64,000 nucleotides of DNA, from assembly GCA_032250735.1 (NCBI GenBank), contig JAVVEP010000011.1, forward strand, positions 1 through 64,000. The letters are read 5' to 3'. The notes under the pieces are model-generated. The model saw only the letters and a program-made list of their open reading frames with translations. It ran no database searches and was not told where the DNA came from. The position numbers were made by a program, and so were the translations under genes. Below are positions 34,252-43,600 of this stretch, one piece after another; position 1 is the first letter of the stretch; each line of letters begins with the position of its first letter. This DNA is from Gammaproteobacteria bacterium (GTDB lineage Bacteria; Pseudomonadota; Gammaproteobacteria; SZUA-152).

Positions 34252-36090
34252 ATGTTTAGATTGTTTCAGGACCTACCCATTAAAACCAAGCTGATTATGG
34301 TTATCTTCAGTGCGGCAATGGTGGTGACGATCATTGGGTTTTCATTCTTCATGTTTCTGAATGTGCAGTCTGCGCGTGCTGAGGCGGTGGACCGTGCGCA
34401 GTCAGAAATGAATGTTCTGGCGCAGGACTTTGTGAAGCTGGTGATGTTTTCAGATGCCTATGTTGCTTCCGATATAGTCTCCAAGTTGCGCCAGTTTGAT
34501 CTGGTAAAAAATGTCTTTCTCTATGATGCGGAGGGAAATCAGATCTTTCGCTACGAGGATTCGCCATCTTCTGCCATGGAGCCGCCTGACTTCATCCCCG
34601 GTCTGGCCAATACAAGGCCCACATTTAGTGATCAGCATTTTCAGTTTCTGATGCCAATGCGCTACGCCGGCGGAAAATATGGCTGGGTTTTTGCCCGCAT
34701 TTCCACGGCTGCAATCAGTGAAAAGCTGGCCGGGTATTATCAGCTGATTGCGATCGCTATCCCTGCCATGTTTCTGGTTTCCTATCTGTTGGCGTTGTGG
34801 TTGCAGCGCTACTTCAGTGCCCCCATTATTCGATTGGCAGAGCGTGTGAGCCGTATTGCGGATGATGGCGATTTTGACCAGCGTGTAACATCGGATCAGC
34901 CCAATGAGATTGGCGGTTTGTATCGCAGCATCGGGCAGCTGCTGGAGGCGATAAGGTATTCACAGAGCCGATTGCATCAGAGTGAGGAAAGGCTTGAGGC
35001 AATCATCGATCTGGCGGGCAGCGCCTTGATTTCTGTCGACGAGGATTACCGGATAACCCTGTTTAATCATCAGGCAGAACAGATTTTCGGCTACGCTGCG
35101 CGCGAGGTAATTGGCAAGCCTCTGGATCTGTTGTTGCCGGAGAGATTTAGGGGTTCACATAATCAGAAAATCGACGCGTTCTCCGAGAAAGGTATGGCGT
35201 TACGTAATGCCATGTTCCGGTCTGATGTGCGGGGCCTGCGTAAAAATGGGGAGGAATTTCCCGTTGAGGCATCCATCTCAAAAAAGGTGCTGGCGGGTAA
35301 AAAGATATTCACCGTTGCGCTGGGGGATATCACCCAGCGTCGGCAAACAGAAGAGGAGTTGGCGGCGTATCGTTCCCATCTTGAAGACGTGGTCGAAGTG
35401 CGTACCGCAGAGCTGCGGGCAAAAAACAGCGAGCTGGAAGCTTTCAGTTATTCAATCGCGCATGATCTGCGCGCACCGTTGAGGTCCATTACCAGTTTCA
35501 GTCAGGTGTTGCTGGATGATGTTGGCGATACGCTGGGAGCAAAAGATCTGGAAAGCCTGATGCGTATTGTCAGTTCTGGCCAACACATGGCGGAATTGAT
35601 CGACGGCATTCTGGATCTGGCCCGCATAGGGCGGACGCAACTTTCCAGTGCCGAAGTGGATTTGAGTGCATTTGTGCAAAAAGTGGAAACCCGTTTGAGC
35701 GGTGAGCTTGCCTCGCGCGATGTGCGGTGGGAAGTCGCGCCCAACATCGTGGCGCGAGGAGACCGGCAGCTGTTGGGGATGATGCTGGAAAACCTGATCG
35801 AAAATGCCTGGAAATACACCAGTAAAAAGGCTCGCGCCGTCATAGAGTTTGGTGTGGTGAATCAGCGGGGAAAACGGGTATATTTCGTAAAAGATAACGG
35901 TGTGGGTTTTGATATGAAATACGCCGACCATCTATTTAGTGTCTTTCACCGGTTGCATGCGGTTGAGGATTTCGAGGGCACAGGGGTGGGGCTGGCAACG
36001 GTGCAACGCATCATTCATCGACATGGCGGTTCGATCTGGGCGGAGGCGGCTGTGGACAAGGGCGCCACGTTTTATTTTACCTTGCCGTAG
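34252..36090 (+). CDS. PAS-containing sensor histidine kinase
   Basis: A 612-residue inner membrane kinase. The order is a membrane helix (about 14-38), a periplasmic sensor domain (about 40-155), a second helix (LIAIAIPAMFLVSYLLALWL), HAMP (about 185-240), PAS (IIDLAGSALISVDEDYRITLFNHQAEQIFGYAAREVIGKPL), HisKA with phospho-acceptor His404 (SYSIAHDLRAPLRS), and HATPase_c with N box ENLIENAWKYT, DNGVGFDM and GTGVGLATVQRIIHRHGG. There is no receiver domain and no neighbouring response regulator, so the partner is elsewhere (an orphan kinase). Confidence 0.92.
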   Translation: MFRLFQDLPIKTKLIMVIFSAAMVVTIIGFSFFMFLNVQSARAEAVDRAQSEMNVLAQDFVKLVMFSDAYVASDIVSKLRQFDLVKNVFLYDAEGNQIFRYEDSPSSAMEPPDFIPGLANTRPTFSDQHFQFLMPMRYAGGKYGWVFARISTAAISEKLAGYYQLIAIAIPAMFLVSYLLALWLQRYFSAPIIRLAERVSRIADDGDFDQRVTSDQPNEIGGLYRSIGQLLEAIRYSQSRLHQSEERLEAIIDLAGSALISVDEDYRITLFNHQAEQIFGYAAREVIGKPLDLLLPERFRGSHNQKIDAFSEKGMALRNAMFRSDVRGLRKNGEEFPVEASISKKVLAGKKIFTVALGDITQRRQTEEELAAYRSHLEDVVEVRTAELRAKNSELEAFSYSIAHDLRAPLRSITSFSQVLLDDVGDTLGAKDLESLMRIVSSGQHMAELIDGILDLARIGRTQLSSAEVDLSAFVQKVETRLSGELASRDVRWEVAPNIVARGDRQLLGMMLENLIENAWKYTSKKARAVIEFGVVNQRGKRVYFVKDNGVGFDMKYADHLFSVFHRLHAVEDFEGTGVGLATVQRIIHRHGGSIWAEAAVDKGATFYFTLP

Positions 36091-36117
36091 AGGCTTGCCT
36101 GATCAGCAGCAGGACGT

Positions 36118-36996
36118 CTATCGGTTTTCCTTGCGGGACACCCTGAGCAATACCCTGTCCAGCATCCGCGTGCTGAAAATTCGGCGCAGTACACCAAATA
36201 GATAAGTGGGAAAGGTGACGTAGTAACGCGGCCTGGGTCGCGGTGATTCCAGTGCATGGATCACCTTTTTGAGCACTGCCTCAGGCGTCAGCGTAAAGGG
36301 GGCGGCGGCCCCGCGTTTCTGCAACCGTTGTTCCATCTTGCGATAGGTGTCACGGTGTGCGCTGCTGTCAGCGTTGATGTGTTGCTGATAGGCCGCAAAG
36401 GCATTCTCTCGAAACCGGCTTTCAATGGGGCCGGGCTCGATGAGGGAGACCGAGATGCCCGTGCCGCTGAGTTCCTGGCGTAGTGTGTCGCTGATACCTT
36501 CCAGGGCAAACTTGCTGGCATTGTACGCGCCGCGATACGGCAATGAGATGAGGCCGAGGACCGAGCTGTTCTGGATGATTCGCCCATACCCCTGTTTGCG
36601 CAGTGTGGGGATGAGGAGGTTGGTGAGCTCTACCGTGCCGAACACATTTGTCTCAAACTGCTGGCGTAGTACCGCGCGGGAGAGATCCTCCACCGCACCG
36701 GGCTGTCCATAGGCGCCATTGTTAAACAGGGCAAATAGCCTGTTGCCGGCGATCTCCAGGGTGGCCGCGACGGCGGCGCGAATGGAGTCCGGGTCCGCCA
36801 GATCCAGCGGGATGGCGGCAAAACCCTCTTGTTGTAAACGGACGACATCGTCGGCCTTGCGTGCGCTGGCAATCACACGGTAGCCGCGCCTGTGTAGGCC
36901 GCGTGCGACGTGTAGGCCGATGCCACTGGAGCAGCCGGTAATGAGAATGGCGCGTTCGCTACGGCTTGGGTCGGGCTTGTGGTGGGAGGCGGACAT
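36118..36996 (-). CDS. Short-chain dehydrogenase/reductase
   Basis: A 292-residue SDR. The cofactor motif LITGCSSGIGLHVARGL (about 18-34) is followed by NNGAYGQPGAVED, the catalytic Ser of QNSSVLGLI and the YNASK motif (Tyr/Lys). The C-terminal extension ends in RPRYYVTFPTYLFGVLRRIFSTRMLDRVLLRVSRKE, amphipathic and possibly membrane-associated. This type often reduces ketones of lipids or steroids. ATG 36996 is chosen over the upstream GTG 37050. Confidence 0.88.
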   Translation of the reverse strand: MSASHHKPDPSRSERAILITGCSSGIGLHVARGLHRRGYRVIASARKADDVVRLQQEGFAAIPLDLADPDSIRAAVAATLEIAGNRLFALFNNGAYGQPGAVEDLSRAVLRQQFETNVFGTVELTNLLIPTLRKQGYGRIIQNSSVLGLISLPYRGAYNASKFALEGISDTLRQELSGTGISVSLIEPGPIESRFRENAFAAYQQHINADSSAHRDTYRKMEQRLQKRGAAAPFTLTPEAVLKKVIHALESPRPRPRYYVTFPTYLFGVLRRIFSTRMLDRVLLRVSRKENR

Positions 36997-37304
36997 AATT
37001 TTGGCTTGGTTAAGGGGAAAATGCGGTGTGCAGCGCGTAATTTCGCCCACTGTAGCGCTATGCGCGCCCTACGCCAAGCGGGTGATGATCGCCGATAAGG
37101 AACTTTTCGTGGCTGGTTGGCGTTATAATCTGAGCGCCTTGTGGAAGCGAGGGGCTAGTGTGCCAATAGGCTGCTACGTAGTGGTCTGTGCCATGGGCCC
37201 GCAGTGCCACATTTATTCGCCCCAATTATTCGTTCCAATTATTCGTTCAAATAATAGGTTTAACGGTTTCTCAATCTAGTGCCGATGCTGAAATCTTCCG
37301 TGGT
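36997..37304. other. Divergent intergenic region with 13-nt tandem repeats
   Basis: This 308-bp gap separates the SDR gene from the ECF sigma gene. It holds the GGAACT-N16-CGT promoter at 37099-37123 and two head-to-tail copies of CAATTATTCGTTC (37223-37248), with partial copies on either side. I see no coding sequence. The repeats lie downstream of the predicted start and would be in the 5' leader of the sigma gene. Confidence 0.5.
37099..37126 (+). promoter_or_regulatory. Candidate ECF-type promoter before the sigma gene
   Basis: GGAACT (37099-37104), 16 nt, then CGTTAT (37121-37126). The GGAAC element, the 16-nt spacing and the CGT -10 core are typical of promoters read by ECF sigma factors, pointing to autoregulation. 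A perfect TATAAT overlaps the -10 region, so a housekeeping promoter here is the alternative. Confidence 0.45.
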
Positions 37305-37877
37305 ATGAAAATATTTCCCTTCGACGCTGTCGATACCAAGCAGGGTTCCGCCGCGCGTTTTGACGCGCTGGTGCGCCCCCATCTGACCTATCTTTATCGG
37401 CTGGCCTTCCGCTTTTGTGGTAATCAGGCGGATGCGGAGGATCTGGTGCAGGATCTCCTACTCAAGCTTTTTCCGCGCTGTGCAGAGCTTGAAACGGTCG
37501 ACAAGCTGCGCCCGTGGATGGTGACCTCGCTGTATCGCATGTTTGTCGATGGCACGCGTCGCCAGAAGCGCTCGCCACTGGAGCTGATCGATGACGAGAT
37601 CATGTTTTACGAGACCTCCGCCAGCGGCGAGGCCTGTCCGGCCCAGGATCTGGCCGAAGACCAGCGGATTGGCCAGATCCAGTCCGCTTTTGAGCGGCTG
37701 TCGGAAGATCACCGGGTATTGCTAACCCTGCACGACATCGAAGGCTATCGCCTGGTGGAACTGGAAAAAATCCTCGAGGTACCCTTGGGGACGCTGAAAT
37801 CACGAATACACCGGGCCCGGGCCCGGATGCGCGAACTGCTGGAATCGGCCGAAATCAATCCCGCAGCGGTCTCTTAA
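37305..37877 (+). CDS. ECF-family RNA polymerase sigma factor
   Basis: A 190-residue sigma factor. Region 2 is FDALVRPHLTYLYRLAFRFCGNQADAEDLVQDLLLKLF (about 17-55). A linker leads to region 4, LSEDHRVLLTLHDIEGYRLVELEKILEVPLGTLKSRIHRARARMREL (about 133-180). There is no region 3, as in extracytoplasmic-function types. ATG 37305 gives a normal length. It is followed after 100 nt by a zinc-binding anti-sigma gene, so the pair forms a membrane-signalled switch. Confidence 0.92.
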   Translation: MKIFPFDAVDTKQGSAARFDALVRPHLTYLYRLAFRFCGNQADAEDLVQDLLLKLFPRCAELETVDKLRPWMVTSLYRMFVDGTRRQKRSPLELIDDEIMFYETSASGEACPAQDLAEDQRIGQIQSAFERLSEDHRVLLTLHDIEGYRLVELEKILEVPLGTLKSRIHRARARMRELLESAEINPAAVS

Positions 37878-37928
37878 GTGGGTATGTGCGGCGAATAGTG
37901 CGGAAAAGCAGACCAAATGCGAAATAAG

Positions 37929-37956
37929 GGAACACTTTTGATCCACCGGGCGTGTT
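37929..37956 (+). promoter_or_regulatory. Candidate ECF-type promoter before the anti-sigma gene
   Basis: GGAACA (37929-37934), 16 nt, then CGTGTT (37951-37956). This matches the GGAAC-N16-CGT layout in front of the sigma gene. The start would lie very close to the anti-sigma ATG (37978), giving a short leader. Confidence 0.4.
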
Positions 37957-37977
37957 GATGATCAACAAGGCATATTT

Positions 37978-38811
37978 ATGAACTGTACTGAATTTAACAA
38001 CATCCTCATCAACGTCGGCGCTATCGGCCTGGACGGGCTCAGTGCCGACCAGCAGGCGGGCTTCGACGCCCATCAGGCAGGCTGTCCTGCGTGTCAGGCC
38101 CGGCTTGTGGCCGAGGCTGAGGCCACGGCAGCCTTGACGATGGCGTTACGAAAGCTGCCTGTGCCTGCCCCTTCGGCCGGTTTCGCCGATCGCGTATTGC
38201 GGGCCGCCGTCATTCAGGCAACGGTGCAGACAGCCACCCAGGCAGCCGCTCAGCAGCGGCCGGCAGCGGGCGCTGACCGGGTCGGGCGACACCAGCAGCG
38301 ACGCAGTTTTATGCTGGGATTTGGCAGCGCCGCGGCCGCCGCGCTGGCGCTTTGGGTGGTGGTTGGCGCCTTTCCCGAGGCGGTGTCGCCGGTGCAGGTC
38401 GTTTCCGAGGAGGCGGTCGCCATCAACACGGCAGCCGTGATACCCGCCAGTACCGCATCCGCGAAAATGGCCCCCAGGCCTGAATTGTCCATCACGCTGA
38501 ACAAGCAGCAGGATATCAAGCTGGCCTTCTATTCCGGTCAGTCACTGGAGGGCGCCAGGATTACCATTCGTCTGCCGGAAAACGTGGCCCTGGTGGGTTA
38601 CCCCGGTCGCCGTGAATTGAGCTGGACCACCAGCCTGAAAAAGGGCGATAACCTGCTGCGCCTGCCCGTGATTGCGACCCAGATTGCCCACGGTGAGTTG
38701 GTGGCCGATATCGAATACCAGGACCAGGTTAAGACCCTGACACTGGGTCTTGAGGCGAAGGCGACAGACGCCTCACGGACAGGGCCTGGCTGGGTGGCCG
38801 TTGTCGGCTAG
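37978..38811 (+). CDS. Membrane-anchored zinc anti-sigma factor
   Basis: A 277-residue protein. The N-terminus carries HQAGCPAC (His32, Cys36, Cys39), the HxxxCxxC zinc site of ZAS-type anti-sigma factors. An Ala-rich linker leads to one membrane helix (about 111-131, FMLGFGSAAAAALALWVVVGAF). The periplasmic domain (about 155-270, LSITLNKQQDIKLAFYSGQSLEGARITIRLPENVALVGYPG) looks all-beta and may be the signal sensor. It presumably binds the preceding ECF factor until an envelope signal releases it. Confidence 0.87.
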   Translation: MNCTEFNNILINVGAIGLDGLSADQQAGFDAHQAGCPACQARLVAEAEATAALTMALRKLPVPAPSAGFADRVLRAAVIQATVQTATQAAAQQRPAAGADRVGRHQQRRSFMLGFGSAAAAALALWVVVGAFPEAVSPVQVVSEEAVAINTAAVIPASTASAKMAPRPELSITLNKQQDIKLAFYSGQSLEGARITIRLPENVALVGYPGRRELSWTTSLKKGDNLLRLPVIATQIAHGELVADIEYQDQVKTLTLGLEAKATDASRTGPGWVAVVG

Positions 38812-38812
38812 A

Positions 38813-38848
38813 GAGTTGGGTAAGGAGTTGGGTAAGGAGTTGGGTAAG
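38813..38848. repeat. Three 12-nt tandem repeats after the anti-sigma gene
   Basis: GAGTTGGGTAAG occurs three times in a row with no change, starting 2 nt after the anti-sigma stop codon. The units are a multiple of three but are not in an ORF of note. Each has a GGGTAAGGAG-like purine stretch. Confidence 0.75.
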
Positions 38849-38925
38849 GTCGGCCAGGAAATACAGTAGGGTTAATGGCTTGTAGCGATGTGCATACGGA
38901 AGATGCAAAACCAGGAGTTACGATT

Positions 38926-39372
38926 TTGAGATTGGTGCAAACCATAATATTGGCAGGGGTTTCGTTTTTCCTGTCGGCAGGCATAGGTTACGCGGCGGAT
39001 CTGGGTGATCTCGATCTCACGATCCGCGTCATCGAAACCGATGATGTCCAGCAAATTCACAACGAGCTCAGCCTGCCCGCCATCGCCGCCGAGGCCGCTC
39101 ATGAACCGGCAGGGGGTGGCCTGACCCAGGCCGCGGCTTCCCGGAAACCGGAAGAGAAGCAACAAACAGGGGAACAAGAGACTGCCGCGGGCCAAGCCAA
39201 TGGCCTGCGTGAGGAAGAGCATGAGGTACATCTTGATCGCGATGAACACATCGAAGATCGTGATGACCGGGAAGATGAGCACCAGGAGGCCCGGGAGACG
39301 GAAAACCTTGAGGATGATCATGAAAAAGAACATAACAGCGAGCAACTCACTGTGCGGGATGCCCAGATTTAG
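38926..39372 (+). CDS. Exported acidic low-complexity protein
   Basis: A 148-residue protein of unknown family. The signal peptide (LRLVQTIILAGVSFFLSAGIGYA) precedes a short ordered part (ADLGDLDLTIRVIETDDVQQIHNELSLP) and a Glu/Asp/His-rich tail (about 65-148). The TTG start at 38926 has an AGGAG site 8 nt upstream and gives a clean signal peptide. ATG 38875 would add 17 residues. A minus-strand frame covers the same DNA but lacks a signal sequence or codon support. It lies in the ECF sigma cluster and is followed by a terminator. Confidence 0.72.
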   Translation: MRLVQTIILAGVSFFLSAGIGYAADLGDLDLTIRVIETDDVQQIHNELSLPAIAAEAAHEPAGGGLTQAAASRKPEEKQQTGEQETAAGQANGLREEEHEVHLDRDEHIEDRDDREDEHQEARETENLEDDHEKEHNSEQLTVRDAQI

Positions 39373-39423
39373 CGGTCTGGTGTCTCCAGACAAGACTGGA
39401 TAAGCCGGCTGCACGATAGAATG

Positions 39424-39461
39424 AAATCCCTCTCCTGCCTTTTCGGGGGGAGGGATTTTTT
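39424..39461 (+). terminator. Rho-independent terminator after the acidic protein gene
   Basis: AAATCCCTCTCC pairs with GGGGAGGGATTT around a short loop and is followed by TTTTT. It ends the sigma/anti-sigma/acidic-protein unit. The ATG at 39421 that opens the long frame lies in this hairpin and is therefore not the real start of the next gene. Confidence 0.85.
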
Positions 39462-39609
39462 GTGCCTGCCTGAGATCGGCTTTTTCAGTCGGTGGCTAGC
39501 ACAATTGAGGATGAATGATGCCGCGGCTTTTTGTAAACTGATGCCCCCTATGAAAGTTGCTGCAAGAAAAGCCCCCTGTGAAGATGATGCGAGCGTGACG
39601 CTGCCGCCA

Positions 39610-40929
39610 ATGAACCTTCGGCTCTTGCCCTGGTGTCTGTGTGTTGTGTTGAGCCTGGCGGTGGCCACTAGCGCATATGCCGCTTCGGGAGAGGACGATT
39701 TTGAGCGTGGTGTTGCGGCCGCGGCTGCGGGTGATGCTGCTGCTGCGCTGAAGTATTTTAAACAGGCCGAACAGGCAGGGCTGGATACGCTGGCGCTGAA
39801 ATACAATCTGGCCGTCAGTTATTACCGACTGCAGCAATATGAGTCCGCGCGTAAAATCTTTGCCGAGCTTGCGGATGTGCCGAGCTTTGAACAGCTGGCC
39901 TATTTTAATCTGGGCCTGATTGCCAACCAGCAAAAAGATGAGGCCGAAGCGATCGCCTGGTTCCGTCGGGCCTATCGTAATCCCGGTAGTGAAAAGCTGC
40001 GGAAATTGTCGGCAATTGCACTGGACCGGTTGGGTGCTTCCGTTGACGAGCGACGGCGAGAGGATAAGCGCTGGACGGGGCTGATATCCAGTTCCCTCAC
40101 CCATGATAGCAATGTTGCCCTGGCTAATAACGAGCTGATTGGCGTCACCAGTGAGAGCGATACTGCAGCGGATGTTTCCGTGTCGGCCGGACGCTGGCTG
40201 AAAGGTACGATCAACAGCGGTGTGCGCATGACACTGGGGGCCAGCCTGCGGAAGTTCGGCAGCCTCAGCCAAAATGATGACGCTCAGTTGAGCGCACGGG
40301 TGTTACGCTATGACCGCCTGGCTGACTGGAGGGTGCGGCTGGGCGGTAGCTGGGATGAGATATATTTTGATGGCAGTGGTTATCAGCGCATTGTCAGCGC
40401 CGATGTGCGCGCGCTTAAAGACCTGTCGAGCACCAATCAGTTGCGCCTGCGTTACAAATTGAGCCGCATCCAGGCCACCGATGCGGTGTTTGATTATCTT
40501 GATGGCTGGCGGCAACAATTCCGCATAGGCCTGCAGCAACGTCGTGAATCGCTGCGCCTGCGTTACTACTATCAGTTGGAGCTGAACGCCCGGGAGGACC
40601 GGGTCGGCAGCTTCGATCCCTTTATCAGTTATTCGCCAACCCGGCACAGTCTGCGCGCCAGCAGTTGGTGGGACTTTGCAGGTCAGTGGCAAGCGCAGCT
40701 GGACGCGCGTTTTCGTTACAGTCGATATAACGATGACAATATCCTGAATGGTGGGATCACCGAGCGTCGGGAAGACAGCCAGCTGCGCCTGTCGGTGCGC
40801 CTGAGTCGCAGCTTTGCCCGGCACTGGGAGGCGCATATGCAGTTCACGGCCATCACCAATGAATCAAACGTCGATCTCAGGAGCTATGACCGGTCGATTA
40901 TCAAGGCGGGCGTGAGCCGGTCATTCTGA
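39610..40929 (+). CDS. Exported TPR protein with C-terminal beta-barrel
   Basis: A protein of about 439 residues from ATG 39610. The signal peptide is MNLRLLPWCLCVVLSLAVATSAYA. TPR-like helices (about 30-140; FERGVAAAAAGDAAAALKYFKQAEQAGLD, LKYNLAVSYYRLQQYESARKIFAEL) are followed by about 300 residues of alternating strands ending in Phe (AGVSRSF), as in an outer membrane barrel. The layout resembles Slam/DUF560 proteins, which move surface lipoproteins, but I cannot confirm the family. ATG 39511 is an alternative start that would add 33 residues before the signal peptide. Confidence 0.75.
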   Translation: MNLRLLPWCLCVVLSLAVATSAYAASGEDDFERGVAAAAAGDAAAALKYFKQAEQAGLDTLALKYNLAVSYYRLQQYESARKIFAELADVPSFEQLAYFNLGLIANQQKDEAEAIAWFRRAYRNPGSEKLRKLSAIALDRLGASVDERRREDKRWTGLISSSLTHDSNVALANNELIGVTSESDTAADVSVSAGRWLKGTINSGVRMTLGASLRKFGSLSQNDDAQLSARVLRYDRLADWRVRLGGSWDEIYFDGSGYQRIVSADVRALKDLSSTNQLRLRYKLSRIQATDAVFDYLDGWRQQFRIGLQQRRESLRLRYYYQLELNAREDRVGSFDPFISYSPTRHSLRASSWWDFAGQWQAQLDARFRYSRYNDDNILNGGITERREDSQLRLSVRLSRSFARHWEAHMQFTAITNESNVDLRSYDRSIIKAGVSRSF

Positions 40930-41015
40930 CTGGCACTCCGCTAGCTGCATGACGTTTGCATTACCACTGGCAGCATGGTTCGATACGGTGCGAAACGGGA
41001 GTCTGGGGAAAGTAA

Positions 41016-42086
41016 ATGCCACAACGGCTTGATGCACTGACCAACTGGTTGCACGATGTGTTGAATGCTGACGCGAGCGACGCGCGGCCGGTCGTGGATG
41101 TTCGGTTAACACCCGCATCGACGGATGCAAGCTTTCGCCGCTATTTTCGTCTGCAGGTTCCACTATCACATGCGGGACCCTTGAATACCGCCCAGATGAA
41201 ACCCGGTACCACTCAGCCTGCCGACGCGCAGCTGGTGAGCTTGATAGCGATGGATGCCCCGCCTGGCAAGGAAGAGACGGGGCCCTTTGTGCGCATTGCA
41301 AACCTGCTGGCGGAACTCCGGCTTAATGCTCCCCGGGTGTTGGCGCAGAATACCGAGCAGGGATTTTTGCTGCTAAGTGATTTGGGTGTGCAATCCTATC
41401 TCGATGTCCTCGACGAGCACAATGTCGATGCCCTGTACGCCGACGCCCTGGATGCCCTGTTGACCATGCAACGGGACGCTCCCCGTGACAGCACGTTGCT
41501 GCCGGCCTACGACCATGGCCTGCTGCTGCGGGAGATGGGCCTGTTCCGTGACTGGTATTGTGATCAATACTGCAAGGCGCCGTTTTCTGCGACGCAATGG
41601 TCTGACCTCGAGGCGATCTTTCAGCAGCTTGCCGATGCCGCCCTGGCGCAACCCCAGGTATTCGTGCATCGCGATTATCATTCACGCAACTTGATGCGCA
41701 CCATTACCGATAACCCGGGCATTCTGGATTTTCAGGATGCGGTGATCGGCCCGGTCACCTACGATCTGGTGTCGCTGTTGCGCGATTGTTATATCGCCTG
41801 GCCGCGTTCCCGGGTGGAGGCCTGGGCACTGGATTACCTGCACCGTGCGGCGAGGGAGGGGCTCATCGCCCGGCAATCCGATGCGACCTATTTGTGCTGG
41901 TTTGACTGGATGGGAGTGCAACGCCACCTGAAGGCGGTGGGGATTTTTGCCCGCTTGTGCCTGCGGGATGGCAAGCCGGGTTATCTCAATGATATCCCCC
42001 GCACCTTGAATTATGTGCGTGATGTCTCAGCCCGTTACCCCGAGTTGAAGCCGCTACGGCTGCTGCTCGAGGCCCTGCCCCGATGA
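41016..42086 (+). CDS. amgK: N-acetylmuramate/N-acetylglucosamine kinase AmgK
   Basis: A 356-residue aminoglycoside phosphotransferase-fold kinase. The catalytic loop is VFVHRDYHSRNLM and the metal motif is ILDFQDAVIGPVTYDLVSLLRD. With MurU, encoded next, it turns recycled MurNAc into UDP-MurNAc, bypassing fosfomycin-sensitive MurA. The adjacency of a nucleotidyltransferase with the MurU signature, 45 nt downstream, supports the assignment over a drug-resistance kinase. Confidence 0.9.
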   Translation: MPQRLDALTNWLHDVLNADASDARPVVDVRLTPASTDASFRRYFRLQVPLSHAGPLNTAQMKPGTTQPADAQLVSLIAMDAPPGKEETGPFVRIANLLAELRLNAPRVLAQNTEQGFLLLSDLGVQSYLDVLDEHNVDALYADALDALLTMQRDAPRDSTLLPAYDHGLLLREMGLFRDWYCDQYCKAPFSATQWSDLEAIFQQLADAALAQPQVFVHRDYHSRNLMRTITDNPGILDFQDAVIGPVTYDLVSLLRDCYIAWPRSRVEAWALDYLHRAAREGLIARQSDATYLCWFDWMGVQRHLKAVGIFARLCLRDGKPGYLNDIPRTLNYVRDVSARYPELKPLRLLLEALPR

Positions 42087-42815
<729 letters not shown>

Positions 42816-42857
42816 GATTTAAGAATATAAGCATGGTCTTATATAACCTGACGACAA

Positions 42858-42900
42858 TATAATGCTTGCATCCTGTAGGCATTTTCCTACACTGTGTAGG
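42858..42900 (+). promoter_or_regulatory. Promoter and inverted-repeat operator before uvrY
   Basis: A perfect TATAAT at 42858-42863 is followed by TGTAGG-N6-CCTACA (42874-42891) and, overlapping it, CCTACAC-T-GTGTAGG (42886-42900). The 18-bp form matches the layout of GacA/UvrY sites (TGTAAG-N6-CTTACA) with one base changed in each half. It lies just past the predicted start, which suggests feedback control of the regulator gene. Confidence 0.5.
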
Positions 42901-42952
42901 GCAACACGGCCCATGCTGTGTCGGTGCGGTTCCGGGAGGGGTGGCGAGTCGG

Positions 42953-43600
42953 ATGATTAAAGTGATGGTCGTGGACGACCACGAGTTGGTTCGAACAGGG
43001 ATTACCCGGATTTTGAACGATGCCCCCGGTATTCGCGTCGTGGGCGAGGCCGCCAGTGGTGAAGAGGCACTGGATGTGGTGCGCGAAAAATCGCCCGACG
43101 TCCTGCTGATGGACGTCAGCATGCCCGGCATCGGTGGCCTCGAGGCCACCCGCAAACTTGTGCAGCATGATCCCCGACTAAAGGTCATTGTGGTATCGGT
43201 GCATGCGGAGGAACCCTTTCCCAGCCGCATGATGAAGGCAGGCGCCAGCGGTTATCTCACCAAGGGCTGCGCCGTAGACGAGATCGTTGCGGCCATCAAG
43301 GCCGTGCATGCCGGTGAACGTTACATTGGCGCCGACATCGCCCAGACCCTGGCCCTGAAGATGATCCCGGGCGGCGACCTGTCCCCCTTTGATGCCCTCT
43401 CTCCGCGTGAAATGCAGGTGATGCTAATGCTGACCCAGGGCCAACGTTTACAGGTGATCTCTGACAAGCTGTGCCTGAGTCCCAAGACCGTCAGTACCTA
43501 TCGTCACCGGCTGTATGAAAAACTGAAAGTGGGCAGCGACGTCGATCTGGCGCGACTGGCCATGAATTACGGCATTATTGATGCCGTAGCGGATGCATAA
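42953..43600 (+). CDS. uvrY: UvrY/GacA-type response regulator
   Basis: A 215-residue two-component regulator. The receiver domain has MVVDDHELVRTGI, the phosphorylated Asp in VLLMDVSMPGIGGLEATR, VIVVSVH and the Lys of GYLTKG. The LuxR-type helix-turn-helix domain (LSPREMQVMLMLTQGQRLQVISDKLCLSPKTVSTYRHRLYEKLKV) closes it. Close sequence likeness to UvrY/GacA suggests control of Csr/Rsm small RNAs under a BarA/GacS-like kinase. ATG 42953 is preceded by GGGAGGGG/GGCGAG. No kinase gene is adjacent. Confidence 0.88.
   Translation: MIKVMVVDDHELVRTGITRILNDAPGIRVVGEAASGEEALDVVREKSPDVLLMDVSMPGIGGLEATRKLVQHDPRLKVIVVSVHAEEPFPSRMMKAGASGYLTKGCAVDEIVAAIKAVHAGERYIGADIAQTLALKMIPGGDLSPFDALSPREMQVMLMLTQGQRLQVISDKLCLSPKTVSTYRHRLYEKLKVGSDVDLARLAMNYGIIDAVADA

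Noticed and set aside
38872-39414. Minus-strand frame opposite the acidic exported protein
   Set aside because: The plus strand has a proper signal peptide and an AGGAG ribosome site with good spacing. The minus-strand product has neither.
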